The notes under the pieces are model-generated. The model saw only the letters and a list, made by a program, of their open reading frames with translations, was not told the origin of the DNA and did not search any database. This document shows, piece after piece, positions 33,801 through 43,013 of a stretch of 64,000 nucleotides of DNA (position 1 is its first letter; each line of letters starts with the position of its first letter). The DNA is from Evansella sp. LMS18 (lineage in GTDB: Bacteria > Bacillota > Bacilli > Bacillales > Salisediminibacteriaceae), in contig NZ_CP093301.1 of NCBI RefSeq assembly GCF_024362785.1, forward strand, positions 2,294,001 to 2,358,000, written 5' to 3'. A program made the position numbers and the translations under genes.

Positions 33801-33861
33801 GTGTATTAAGTGGTTCATACACCGTAAGTGTATTATATGGTTAATACAGTGAAACTGTCAA
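33801..33861 (-). promoter_or_regulatory. SigA promoter with twin GntR operators
   Basis: On the minus strand TTGACA (33861-33856) and TATAAT (33837-33832) are separated by 18 bp. Two 22-bp copies of one sequence (33801-33822 and 33828-33849) start with GTGTATTA and end with ATACA plus C or G, each being a dyad. The upstream copy covers the -10 element and the downstream copy the start region, 27 bp apart. This fits repression by the YtrA-type regulator encoded first. Confidence 0.8.
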
Positions 33862-33904
33862 TTTGTTTTTTGAAAATTTTTTAAGGAGTGTATAGTTATA
33901 TAGG

Positions 33905-34375
33905 TTGACCGGCTTCCTACGAGCGAGGGAACGAATGATGCCCTTTCGTTCCCAGAGGAAGCGGTTTGCTAGGAGCGAGGGAACGAATGAGGTCCTTTCG
34001 TTCCCAGAGGAAGCGGTTTGCCTGGAATGAGGGAACGAAAGAGTCGTATTCGTTCCCAGAGGAAGCTGTTTGCCTGGAATGAGGGAACGAAAGAGTCGTA
34101 TTCGTTCCCAGAGGAAGCGGTTAGCTAGGAGCGAGGGAACGAATGAGGTCTTTTCGTTCCCAGAGGAAGCGGTTTGCTAGGAGCGAGGGAACGAATGAGG
34201 TCCTTTCGTTCCCAGAGGAAGCGGTTAGCTAGGAGCGAGGGAACGAATGAGGTCTTTTCGTTCCCAGAGGAAGCGGTTTGCCTGGAATGAGGGAACGAAA
34301 GAGTCGTATTCGTTCCCAGAGGAAGCGGTATGCTTGGAGTGAGGGAACGAATGCTGCCCTTTCGATCCAAAGTGC
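33905..34375. repeat. 52-bp tandem repeat array, nine units, each with a hairpin
   Basis: The sequence GGGAACGAA recurs at 33927, 33979, 34031, 34083, 34135, 34187, 34239, 34291 and 34343, exactly 52 bp apart. In units 1-8 it faces TTCGTTCCC, giving nine-bp hairpins; the last unit has decayed (TTCGATCC). The loop comes in two main types, TGAGGTC(C/T)T and AGAGTCGTA, in order A-like, A, B, B, A, A, A, B, A-like. No coding role is evident. Confidence 0.92.
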
Positions 34376-34501
34376 CCGCCCTTCACATTTAATGAAAGAA
34401 GCAGAGAACTGTCTAGCTCAGCTTGATTCTGTAAGTGTCGTGAGGAATCGATGGATGGTTCCACCGGTACAGCGGGCCAGAGGATGAATTTAGTAAAATA
34501 A

Positions 34502-34543
34502 AATACCAGTCCTCCGGTTAGTCGAAGGGACTGGTATTGTTTT
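34502..34543. terminator. Hairpin terminator
   Basis: Perfect 11-bp stem (34502-34512 with 34528-34538), 15-nt loop, GTTTTG on the right and, on the minus strand, ATTTTA. It probably terminates the GGDEF gene remnant. Confidence 0.7.
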
Positions 34544-34598
34544 GACAGGATCTCACACCCACACATATTTAATTAAGAAACAAATCTTCAAACCTCTC

Positions 34599-35501
34599 TT
34601 ATTTATACTGGAAATGTAACTGACTCCCGCCGTCCCTTTTGGCTGCATACATTGCGGTGTCTGCTGCTTTTAAGAGGGAGGATAAATCGTTTGCATGTTC
34701 AGGATATTTCGCAATGCCAACACTTGCAGAAATATTGATTTCTAAACGAGAGTTTTTCCAGTCAGAAAGGCAGTAAATTAGCTGCTCTCCTTTATCTTTC
34801 AGTTTGTTATCCTCCACAACACCTGGAACGAGAATAACAAATTCATCTCCCCCTAACCGGACTGCAATCTCGCTGGAATCTAAACAACTTTCAATCCTTG
34901 ACGAAGCTTCCTTTAAAATATTGTCCCCTGTATCATGGCCATAGGTATCGTTTACTTCTTTGAAACCATCTAAATCTATTAAAAACAAGGCCCCTTTTTC
35001 GATAATATAAGTAAAGTTCTCCTCCAGGAAACTCCTGTTAAACAATTCTGTTAAGGAATCGTGATACGCCTTTTTTTCCAGCTCGATAACATAGGAGAAA
35101 AGGTTTGAATATCTTTGCAGGACGCTTATCTCGTGTCCTGAAAAACTGTCTTCTTTTGAATCAACAGCGCATAATGTGCCGTAAAAGCTTCCGGTTTTAT
35201 AATAAATAGGAACACCTATATAAGACCGGATATTTAACTCTTTTACAGCTGAAAGTTCCTTTAACTCTGGATGCTTAAATGTATTATTAATAAGTTGCGG
35301 GCCACGCCCGCTTAATTGAAGTATTGTTCATAACGACTCTTCAGTTGGAATTGTAAGCCCGTCAGTAATAGGAATGATTTGTGTATTTAAAGCTTTAATA
35401 ACTTTAAAAGATTTTTCGTTTATATTACTCAGAAATAAGGTTTTGTCCGGCATATGAATATTAATCAGTTCCAGTAATTCGGTTGCTGCTTTGTAAGTCA
35501 T
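34599..35501 (-). pseudogene. GAF-GGDEF diguanylate cyclase interrupted by in-frame TGA
   Basis: Reading leftward from ATG at 35501 (AAGGTGG six bases upstream) one frame encodes a GAF domain (about residues 1-145) and a GGDEF domain, with a TGA at codon 58 (35330-35328). The frame is otherwise unbroken to 34599, so a single base change is enough to explain it; relatives have a Cys around this site. The GGDEF part keeps LIDLDGFKEVNDTYGH and the active site RLGGDEFVIL. An apparent start at 35045 is an internal TTG without a ribosome site. If intact it would make cyclic di-GMP. Confidence 0.8.
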
Positions 35502-36002
35502 GTTATACCACCTTCCGTTACTTTCTCCTGCCCCAATTCTAACATAACAGATTTTAGTGAAGTATACTTTTCCTGGGTTAGGATTTCAAAGGGCCCGTCA
35601 GCTTCAGGACAACATCTTCCGGAAACAAAATTTACTTTAAGTTATACTTCACTTTATATTTCCTTCACATTTTTACAAAGCGTCCTTGCGGCGTATATGC
35701 AGTTTCTTTATTTTGATTATCATGGATGGATAATTTTTGATTTTTAATAGAAAAGGCTCGGTTGCTTTTTCCCAAAGATTGCAATGGGTTTGCATAAAAC
35801 TGCTATCATGAGTGACTTTCGATACTGTCTTTTTACCTACTTCTCTCAGTTTACATTATCTTTAAAACAGCTTAACCAATAACGGAAATTCCCCTGGTAC
35901 ACTTAAATCAGAAAAGAGCAGAGGCGGCCGCCGCTTTTTTCCGGAAACTACTTAGTAATGGATGAGTTATACAAATTACAAAATAGCCAGGAGGAATTAA
36001 AT
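35502..36002. promoter_or_regulatory. Upstream region of alkaline phosphatase with Pho-box-like repeat
   Basis: At 35850-35877 three hexamers, TTTACA, TTTAAA and TTAACC, occur exactly 11 bp apart, matching the B. subtilis PhoP pattern TT(A/C/T)A(A/C)A repeated with 5-bp gaps. A possible -10 (TACACT, 35898-35903) lies 20 bp downstream, the usual placement. The rest of this 500-bp interval shows no gene; it also holds the leader of the divergent GGDEF remnant. Confidence 0.65.
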
Positions 36003-37400
36003 ATGTTTAAAAAAACGTTTCTCGGCGTGTTAGGTGCGGCAGTTATTATTAGTGGGTTTGGGCTTCAGAATGGCTGGGTAGAGGCTGGACCGCCTGGCCA
36101 TGCAGGACAGCCGGATCGGCAGGGGCCGCCTCCTCACGCAGGAAAGCCTGACCAACCTCCTCATGCCGGGGGAAAACAGGAGCAGGCTGAAAATGTGATT
36201 TACTTAATTCCTGATGGTTTCTCCGCCGGTTATAACGTAAACTACCGTCATTATAAAGAAGATGGGGCTCCTGTATGGGACGAGTTCCTGACAGGGATGA
36301 TGACAACGCATTCCCATAACAACCGAGTTACGGATTCAGCGGCTGCTGGAACGGCGATGGCTGCCGGGGTGAAAACTAATAACGGCGTCGTAGGGCTCGA
36401 TCCTGATGGGGAAGAGGTGGAAACAATCCTTGAAGCAGCTAAGAAGGCTGGAAAAGCGACCGGGCTGGTGGCTAATGCCACAATTACACATGCTACGCCG
36501 GCAGCTTTCGCGTCCCATACCAACTCTAGGAACAATCAGGCGGAAATTGCCCGCCAGTACATTGATGACGGAAATGTGGACGTGCTTCTTGGCGGCGGGT
36601 TGTCCTACTTCCTGCCAGAAAGTGAAGGAGGAAGACAGCCGGAACGAAACCTTGTCCAGGATGCAGTGAACAATGGGTACCAATTAGTGGAAACTCGTGA
36701 TGAGCTTCTTTCTGTAGAAGGGGATAAAGTTCTCGGTCTTTTTGCAGATGACGCCATGCTCCCTGAGCTTCACCGGGAAGAGTCAGAAGAACCGAGCCTG
36801 GCTGAAATGACGGAAGCGGCTCTTGACATACTTAGCGAGGAAGAGGACGGATTTTTCCTCATGGTGGAAGGAAGCCAGATCGACTGGGCAGGCCATGCGA
36901 ATGATGCAGCCTGGGCGATGAGTGATACAGCTGCATTTGAAGATGCGGTTATTGCTACTCTGGAATTTGCCGGAGAAAATGAGGATACTCTGATTGTTAT
37001 AGCAGGGGACCATGATACCGGCGGAATGACGCTTGGCGGCTATAACAGCAAGGGTGCAAATGTGGAAGTCCTCCATAATGTAACAGCCACTGGGACATAT
37101 ATGGTAAAGCAGCTGGACAGCGATCGTTCCAATGTGAAAGATGTGGTTGAAGAGTACACCTCTATCGTTTTAACAGATGGAGAGGTGGAAAGAATCCAGC
37201 AGGCCCGCAACCCGGAAATCACGCTTAACCAGATAATCAGTGATTATGCAGGTGTCGGCTGGTCTACTACTAGCCATACAGGAATTGAAGTGCCTGTGTT
37301 TGCTTATGGACCAGGTTCCGAATTGCTGCATGGAATGATTGACAATACCGATGTCCCACACGCCATTGCCGAAGCATACGGAATTCCGTTTGGGAACTAA
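36003..37400 (+). CDS. Secreted alkaline phosphatase (PhoA family)
   Basis: About 465 residues. An N-terminal signal (MFKKTFLGVLGAAVIISGFG) is followed by a Gly/Pro/His-rich linker (about 30-65) and the alkaline phosphatase core. Active-site parts: VIYLIPDGFS (metal Asp), VTDSAAAGTAMAAG (nucleophilic Ser), THATPAAFASH, MVEGSQIDWAGHAND, AGDHDTGGM and SHTGIEVPVFAYG (metal His). It hydrolyses phosphate monoesters outside the cell. The ATG at 36003 is chosen because CAGGAGG precedes it; an upstream in-frame ATG lacks this. The upstream Pho-box-like repeat indicates induction by phosphate starvation. Confidence 0.93.
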   Translation: MFKKTFLGVLGAAVIISGFGLQNGWVEAGPPGHAGQPDRQGPPPHAGKPDQPPHAGGKQEQAENVIYLIPDGFSAGYNVNYRHYKEDGAPVWDEFLTGMMTTHSHNNRVTDSAAAGTAMAAGVKTNNGVVGLDPDGEEVETILEAAKKAGKATGLVANATITHATPAAFASHTNSRNNQAEIARQYIDDGNVDVLLGGGLSYFLPESEGGRQPERNLVQDAVNNGYQLVETRDELLSVEGDKVLGLFADDAMLPELHREESEEPSLAEMTEAALDILSEEEDGFFLMVEGSQIDWAGHANDAAWAMSDTAAFEDAVIATLEFAGENEDTLIVIAGDHDTGGMTLGGYNSKGANVEVLHNVTATGTYMVKQLDSDRSNVKDVVEEYTSIVLTDGEVERIQQARNPEITLNQIISDYAGVGWSTTSHTGIEVPVFAYGPGSELLHGMIDNTDVPHAIAEAYGIPFGN

Positions 37401-37410
37401 GCCGCATGTT

Positions 37411-37446
37411 AAAGCCCTCGTTGTACTGACCGAGGGCTTTTTTTGT
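37411..37446. terminator. Rho-independent terminator
   Basis: Perfect 10-bp stem (37411-37420 with 37431-37440), 10-nt loop, long T tail on the right and A3 on the left, between convergent genes. Confidence 0.9.
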
Positions 37447-37475
37447 GTGGAAATAGCTGCTTGCCAATTCTGGTC

Positions 37476-38237
37476 TTAAATTGTGTATTCTTCACCGTCA
37501 GCAGGTACTAACACATTATCCGATATTCCTTTTTCATTAACAAAACTCTTTAGCTCTTCCCTGGACAATGCCCAGTGGTTTACAGCTTCCATGTGGACGG
37601 CAATAATTTTTGCATCTGGGGCAGCCTTGTACACTTCATACACATCCTCTTTCCCCATGACAAGAGAACCACCCTCAAAAAATTGGTTATCACCAGCATT
37701 AACTACAATGATTTCAGGATTGTGTGTACCAATCACTTCCTGAACCGCGTCATACCAAACTGTATCTCCTGCTACATATAATGTTTTCTCGTCAGGGTGC
37801 TTTAAGACAACGCCGCATACCAGACCAGCAAGCTTCAGGATTGCTCCTCTCCCATGCTCGCCTTTTGTTTTGATCAGCTGGATGCCTCCGAAGGTTGTCT
37901 CCTCATTCAATACTTCAACATTTTGGAAACCTGCACTTCGGATTTCTGCTGCATCCTCTTCATTCTGGGAGAATATTTTTATATCTTTTGGCAATGCTTC
38001 TTTAGCAGCCTCATCCCAATGGTCATAATGAAGGTGAGTTACAATGACGGCATCGATATTTTCAATTATATTATCAACAGATACTGGCAATTCAACTAAG
38101 GGATTATTCTGGTCTTGCCGTGGTGAATTTGGAAAAGGCGTATAGGTCCCTTTTTCAGCTAACATTGGGTCAATTAAAAACTTTTTACCTGCGTACTCAA
38201 CTATAAGCGTTGCATTACGAATTTGATGTATATTCAT
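37476..38237 (-). CDS. MBL-fold metallo-hydrolase
   Basis: A 253-residue metallo-beta-lactamase-fold hydrolase. The metal motif is VIVTHLHYDHWDEA (HxHxDH, about 65-78), with LYVAGDTVWYD supplying the bridging Asp and a late IAVHMEAVNHW histidine region. Its short length and IHQIRNATLIVEYAGKKFLIDPM start resemble UlaG/RNase Z-like stand-alone hydrolases acting on lactones or phosphodiesters. Divergent from the Lrp-type regulator, 129 bp away, which may control it. Confidence 0.85.
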   Translation of the reverse strand: MNIHQIRNATLIVEYAGKKFLIDPMLAEKGTYTPFPNSPRQDQNNPLVELPVSVDNIIENIDAVIVTHLHYDHWDEAAKEALPKDIKIFSQNEEDAAEIRSAGFQNVEVLNEETTFGGIQLIKTKGEHGRGAILKLAGLVCGVVLKHPDEKTLYVAGDTVWYDAVQEVIGTHNPEIIVVNAGDNQFFEGGSLVMGKEDVYEVYKAAPDAKIIAVHMEAVNHWALSREELKSFVNEKGISDNVLVPADGEEYTI

Positions 38238-38366
38238 TGTTCATGAACTCCTTTTTTTGTGATTTGACCTGAACAGTGTATATTTTAAACTATGGACTGT
38301 GGAACGTTATATAGATTAAATAAAGTCTTTTGCCCGTTTGACTTTATTAATGAAAGGAGTTTATAA

Positions 38367-38777
38367 ATGTTAGATAATACTGACATGAAAATCATTGATG
38401 AACTGTCCGGGAACAGCCGGATAACCATGAAGGAATTAGGGGAGAAGGTTCATTTGACCGGACCAGCAACAACTGCCCGGGTGGCAAAATTAGAGGACAG
38501 TGGGATTATTGAGGGATACTCTATTAAGGTTAATCAAGAAAAGTTGGGCTTTCATGTACATGCTTTTATTACTGTCATTACGCACACTATGAATCACCTG
38601 CCATTATTGGCATTCCTGAAAACACAGGAAAAGTACGTAATACATAATTATAAAATCAGCGGAGACGGCTGCTATCTCCTCGAATCTAAGTTTCCTTCCA
38701 ACGAACAGATGAACCAGTTTCTCGAAGAATTAAATGGGTATGCCAACTATAAATTATCGATTGTGATCGGTAAATAG
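38367..38777 (+). CDS. Lrp/AsnC family transcriptional regulator
   Basis: A 136-residue regulator with an N-terminal helix-turn-helix (DMKIIDELSGNSRITMKEL, TGPATTARVAKLEDSGIIEGY split at the turn) and a RAM effector domain (about 60-136) lacking strong specificity motifs. AAAGGAG precedes the ATG. Divergent orientation suggests it regulates the neighbouring MBL hydrolase gene and itself. Confidence 0.88.
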   Translation: MLDNTDMKIIDELSGNSRITMKELGEKVHLTGPATTARVAKLEDSGIIEGYSIKVNQEKLGFHVHAFITVITHTMNHLPLLAFLKTQEKYVIHNYKISGDGCYLLESKFPSNEQMNQFLEELNGYANYKLSIVIGK

Positions 38778-38823
38778 CAAAACAGTGAGTTAGAAATTAT
38801 TATATATAAGATATGTAAATAAC

Positions 38824-38857
38824 GCACCTGTCACTTCTGAAGTGACGGGTGTTTTTA
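38824..38857 (+). terminator. Rho-independent terminator
   Basis: 13-bp near-perfect stem (CACCTGTCACTTC with GAAGTGACGGGTG) ending in GTTTTT, downstream of the Lrp-type regulator. Confidence 0.85.
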
Positions 38858-39465
38858 AAATTTTTTACCGAACGCAGAATCCCTGTCCCTTAAACTAGTA
38901 CCATATGCAAAGTCGCTTCTAGTTATGGTCACAGGATAAGGTTCTTTCCAGACAAATTTCGATAAAACTAACTGAACATTACTGAAATGTTTTATAATAT
39001 ATGATGGGAAAATGAAGGGAATAAAACAAAAGTAGTTAAGTTCGTAAAAAACAGGCATGTTTGGAAGAGTGTTTGGTTATTGCAATATTATGCTGGATTA
39101 TTATGTAAATTATATCTATATAAGGAAAAGTCTCTTTTCCTTCCGTAATTCCTCGTTTTTAAAACAATCCTTTAATTATGTACATCCAGTATTTCCATGG
39201 GTGGCCCTTCTACAAAAGACAGAAAATCCCTTGAATATATTCTATTAAAATTAGTAGGTACATATACCCTATTGTGTCTATATTTTGAATTTTTTTAACA
39301 AAGAGGTTGATAATGCAATTTGGTTTCTATATCATTATTACATATATTCAGATAATTTCTAATAGCATTAATATTATACATAGTAAACTGGGCATTTATA
39401 AAAGTAATGAAAAAGTAGTTTTGCTAGTATCTGAATATTATAAAAAATATCAAGGGGGACATTTT
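38858..39465. promoter_or_regulatory. Long upstream region of the peptide ABC operon
   Basis: About 600 bp of AT-rich sequence with no supported gene; short open frames here lack ribosome sites and family features. A candidate SigA promoter is TTGATA (39307-39312), 17 bp, TATCAT (39330-39335), giving a leader of about 125 nt to the GTG at 39466. Nothing else recognisable. Confidence 0.45.
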
Positions 39466-41064
39466 GTGAAAAAGAAATCGCTTTTATTCGGAGGTATGCT
39501 GGGGGCAAGTATGATTATGCTGGCAGCATGCGGGGGAGATGAAGATACTTCCACAAATGAAGCAGATGGAAATGAAAATGGAAATGGTAATGTATCAGAA
39601 GGTGCAGCTGATGTTGATGAGGATGACAGAACGCTGACAATTGCTATGGGAACAGATATCGTCAGCTTTGATATCCACGACCATAACAATACATCGACAG
39701 AAGCTGTCCATGATAATATGTTTAACTACTTATTCAAAAAGGATGAAAATCAGGAGATTCATCCTGAGTTAGTAGAAGAGTATGAGCAGATTGATGACCG
39801 TACTTTAAAAATTTCACTCATCGAAGGCGTGGAATTCCACAATGGTGAGCCACTTACATCTGATGATGTGAAATTCACCCTTGAGAGAGTAGCTACAGAT
39901 GACACGTTAAGAGAACATCCAAACTATAACCAGATCCAGGAAGTTGAAGTGATTGATGATTTAACTTTCCGTATTATAACTCATGAGCCAGAACCTTCTT
40001 TATTCCACCGGCTTTCCCGTATTGGTTCCGGGATACTGCCTAGCGAGTATATCGAAGAAAACGGCTGGGACCACTTCCTTAATAACCCGGTTGGGACAGG
40101 CCCTTACCAGTTTGAAGAGTGGGTTCGTGATGACCGTGTCGTGTTCACTCCATTTGAGAACTATTTTGAAGGCGCTGTTGAAGAATGGGATGAGGTTGTT
40201 TACCGTGTAATCCCTGAGAACTCTACAAGAGTATCTGAGCTTCTGACAGGCGGTGTCGATATCGCAGTTAATATCCCGCCGGCTGACTGGGAGAGAGTAG
40301 AAGATAACGATGGCACACATATGAAATCAGAAACATCCAACCGTACAGTGATGCTTATCCTCAGAGCGACAGAAGGTTATCCAACAAGTGATGTGCGTGT
40401 CCGCCAGGCAATCAACTATGCAATCGACAATGAAGCACTGACAGAAAACGTACTTCAGGGCGCGGCAACACCTACACGAACTCGTGTTGCTCCAGGTAAC
40501 TTCGGCGCTAATCCTGATTTGTACGACACATATGTTTACGACGTGGAAAAAGCTCAGGAACTTCTTGATGAGGCTGGCTATGGTGATGGATTCGAAATGA
40601 CTCTTCATTCCCCTCGCGGCCGTTACCTGCAGGATGCGGAAGTAAGTGAAATGGTTGCTGGAATGCTTGCAGCTGTTGGCATTCAGGTTAATGTAGAATT
40701 CATGGAGTGGAGTAATTTCGTGGATATGCGTGCAGCACATACGAACGAAGATGCTTACTTAATTGGTTTAGGTAACTCGATGTTCGATGGAGCATATTCC
40801 GTTGACTGGTACCGTTCTGAGCGTTTCGAAGGCGAAACTGATTACGTCAACGAGGAAATCGATGCGTTGCTGGAAGCTTCAGCGACTAACATGGATCAGG
40901 AAGAACGAGAGCAGCAAATCCAGCAGATTGAAGAAATCGCTGCAGAAGATGTTCCTCACATCATGCTTCACCAGGAAACAATCAACCTCGGTATAAATGA
41001 CCGTATTGATTTTACACCAACAATGGATGAGATGATGTACGTTCCGTCCATTACCAGAAACTAA
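39466..41064 (+). CDS. Peptide ABC transporter substrate-binding lipoprotein
   Basis: About 532 residues of a DppA/OppA-type (SBP_bac_5) lipoprotein: signal with lipobox LAAC, acidic linker, then ISLIEGVEFHNGEPLTSDDV, GTGPYQFEEW and VRVRQAINYAIDNEAL, all family hallmarks. The GTG at 39466 with AAGGGGG eight bases upstream is preferred to the longer frame from 39307, whose first 53 residues do not look like a signal. It delivers peptides or related solutes to the permeases encoded next. Confidence 0.92.
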   Translation: MKKKSLLFGGMLGASMIMLAACGGDEDTSTNEADGNENGNGNVSEGAADVDEDDRTLTIAMGTDIVSFDIHDHNNTSTEAVHDNMFNYLFKKDENQEIHPELVEEYEQIDDRTLKISLIEGVEFHNGEPLTSDDVKFTLERVATDDTLREHPNYNQIQEVEVIDDLTFRIITHEPEPSLFHRLSRIGSGILPSEYIEENGWDHFLNNPVGTGPYQFEEWVRDDRVVFTPFENYFEGAVEEWDEVVYRVIPENSTRVSELLTGGVDIAVNIPPADWERVEDNDGTHMKSETSNRTVMLILRATEGYPTSDVRVRQAINYAIDNEALTENVLQGAATPTRTRVAPGNFGANPDLYDTYVYDVEKAQELLDEAGYGDGFEMTLHSPRGRYLQDAEVSEMVAGMLAAVGIQVNVEFMEWSNFVDMRAAHTNEDAYLIGLGNSMFDGAYSVDWYRSERFEGETDYVNEEIDALLEASATNMDQEEREQQIQQIEEIAAEDVPHIMLHQETINLGINDRIDFTPTMDEMMYVPSITRN

Positions 41065-41136
41065 TAGGAAGTACTCTGAAGGGACCAGGGAGTAATCCCT
41101 GGTCCTTTATTCTACTAAAGGCTAAGGGGTGAGAAG

Positions 41137-42054
41137 ATGGGGAAGTATCTCTTAAGACGTATACTTCAGTTTATACCAGTTCTCCTGATCATATCTTTTA
41201 TTATATTTTCACTCGTTTTCATCGCTGGTGATCCGGTGGCATTAATGCTTCCTGAAGATGCGAGCCAGGAAGATATTCAGGACTTAAGAGAGTCACTGGG
41301 ACTGGACAGGCCGTTTATCGTCCAGTACGGGTCATATCTCATGAATTTGGTGCAAGGTGATTTCGGAGACTCGTTCCGGTATAACGCCAGTGCGTTGCCT
41401 ATTGTGCTTGAACGGCTTCCTGCAACGCTGGAGCTGGCTGTTGCTGCAATGGCTGTAGCGATTATCATCTCCATACCGCTTGGAATATGGTCGGCTACAA
41501 AGCAGAATTCATTCATGGATTTCTTCGCAACAGGCGGTGCCGTTATTGGAAAGGCTATGCCTAACTTCTGGCTTGGAATTATGCTGATTTTACTTTTCTC
41601 CGTAACACTCGGTTGGCTGCCGGTATCTGGACGGGGCACATTAGCCCATTTAATTCTTCCTGCCATTACATTGGGAACGGGAATAGCAGCGGAGATGACA
41701 AGGCTTATACGTTCAAGCATGATTGAGGTTTTAAGCCAGGATTATGTCAGAACAGCCAAAAGTAAGGGTATTAAAGATTTCTTTGTTGTATATAAACATG
41801 CGTTTCGTAATACATTGATTCCTGTAATTACGATTACAGCATTACAAACATCCACCGTAGTAGGAGGAACTCTGATCACAGAGACAGTATTTTCATGGCC
41901 AGGACTGGGACAGCTCCTTATCCAGGCGGTAAATACAAGGGATATGGCGATCGTGCAGGCTTGTGTGTTCCTCATTGCGATAATGGTAATTGCTATGAAT
42001 TTAATTGCAGACATTTTATACAGACTGCTTGATCCAAGAATAAAATACAACTAG
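41137..42054 (+). CDS. Peptide ABC transporter permease (DppB-like)
   Basis: A 305-residue permease with six membrane segments. Typical are the N-terminal MGKYLLRRILQFIPVLLIIS, the ESLGLDRPFIVQYGSYL segment and the EAA loop near DYVRTAKSKGIKDFFVVYKHAFRN, which docks the ATPase. Pairs with the DppC-like gene 14 bp downstream. Confidence 0.93.
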   Translation: MGKYLLRRILQFIPVLLIISFIIFSLVFIAGDPVALMLPEDASQEDIQDLRESLGLDRPFIVQYGSYLMNLVQGDFGDSFRYNASALPIVLERLPATLELAVAAMAVAIIISIPLGIWSATKQNSFMDFFATGGAVIGKAMPNFWLGIMLILLFSVTLGWLPVSGRGTLAHLILPAITLGTGIAAEMTRLIRSSMIEVLSQDYVRTAKSKGIKDFFVVYKHAFRNTLIPVITITALQTSTVVGGTLITETVFSWPGLGQLLIQAVNTRDMAIVQACVFLIAIMVIAMNLIADILYRLLDPRIKYN

Positions 42055-42068
42055 GAGGAGGAGAAATA

Positions 42069-42998
42069 ATGTCAGCGAACCCACAGGCGAGCCTGCCGGA
42101 AGAGTCGGCGGGTAAAAACGTGGAATATAAAAAGCCGAACTCCTTCAAGAGATGGATGAGGCTTCTGTTAAGAAGTAAAACAGGAACTGCAGGGCTGATT
42201 ATCGTCCTGGCTATGGTTTTTATAGCTGTCTTCGCCGATTTTCTGGCGCCCCACGATCCGGCACAAATTAACGCGGCGAATATGACAATGCCTCCGTTCT
42301 GGCTGGAAGGTGGGAGCACGACCCATATTTTAGGTACGGACAGCCTCGGGCGCGATCTTCTGAGCCGTATTATATACGGGTCACAAGTATCCTTGCTGGT
42401 TGGTGTTTCAGCTGTTGTTTTAGCCGGGATTATCGGTGTAACCGTAGGCTTAATTGCAGGATTCTATGGGGGAATTATCGATAATGTATTAATGCGTCTC
42501 GTGGATTCATTTTTAGCGATTCCTAATATTCTGTTCGCCCTGGTCATATTAAGTGTTTTTGGCCCTAGTGTAATTACATTGATTATTGTATTAGGGGTTA
42601 CAAACTGGGTTAACTACGCCCGGCTTGTGCGTGGAGAAGTACTTTCTATAAAGGAAAGGGAATTCGTGAAAGCAGCCAGATCCATAGGTGTGCGGAATAA
42701 TAAAATTATTATGAGGCATCTCCTTCCTAATGTTATTTCTGCTTTTATCGTCATATCCACTTTAAGTGTGGCGACAACGATTATTCTAGAAGCGTCGCTA
42801 AGTTTCCTTGGCCTTGGAATTCAGCCGCCGACCGTTTCCTGGGGCGGAATCTTGAGTGATGGACGGGATTACCTGGCAACGAGCTGGTGGGTTGCCACAT
42901 TTCCTGGAGTAATGATTACGATCACGGTACTGGGTATTATCTTCCTGGGTGACTGGCTACGTGATGTACTTGATCCGCGATCTCAAACCCGCAAGTAA
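42069..42998 (+). CDS. Peptide ABC transporter permease (DppC-like)
   Basis: A 309-residue permease with the N-terminal OppC-type segment, HILGTDSLGRDLLSRIIYGS, six membrane segments and the EAA loop EFVKAARSIGVRNNKIIMRH. Second permease of the heterodimer. GGAGGAG precedes the ATG. Confidence 0.93.
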   Translation: MSANPQASLPEESAGKNVEYKKPNSFKRWMRLLLRSKTGTAGLIIVLAMVFIAVFADFLAPHDPAQINAANMTMPPFWLEGGSTTHILGTDSLGRDLLSRIIYGSQVSLLVGVSAVVLAGIIGVTVGLIAGFYGGIIDNVLMRLVDSFLAIPNILFALVILSVFGPSVITLIIVLGVTNWVNYARLVRGEVLSIKEREFVKAARSIGVRNNKIIMRHLLPNVISAFIVISTLSVATTIILEASLSFLGLGIQPPTVSWGGILSDGRDYLATSWWVATFPGVMITITVLGIIFLGDWLRDVLDPRSQTRK

Positions 42999-43013
42999 AG
43001 GAGGTATTTGAAA

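Noticed and set aside
33905-34375. CRISPR array
   Set aside because: The 52-bp units repeat almost whole, including the supposed spacers, which come in only two types. No cas genes are present.
38855-39248. Small genes in the region upstream of the peptide transporter
   Set aside because: Open frames of about 60-67 codons on both strands lack ribosome sites and family features, and lie in AT-rich leader sequence.
39307-39465. 53-residue N-terminal extension of the peptide-binding protein
   Set aside because: A GTG with AAGGGGG and a standard lipoprotein signal begin at 39466; the extension would bury the signal.
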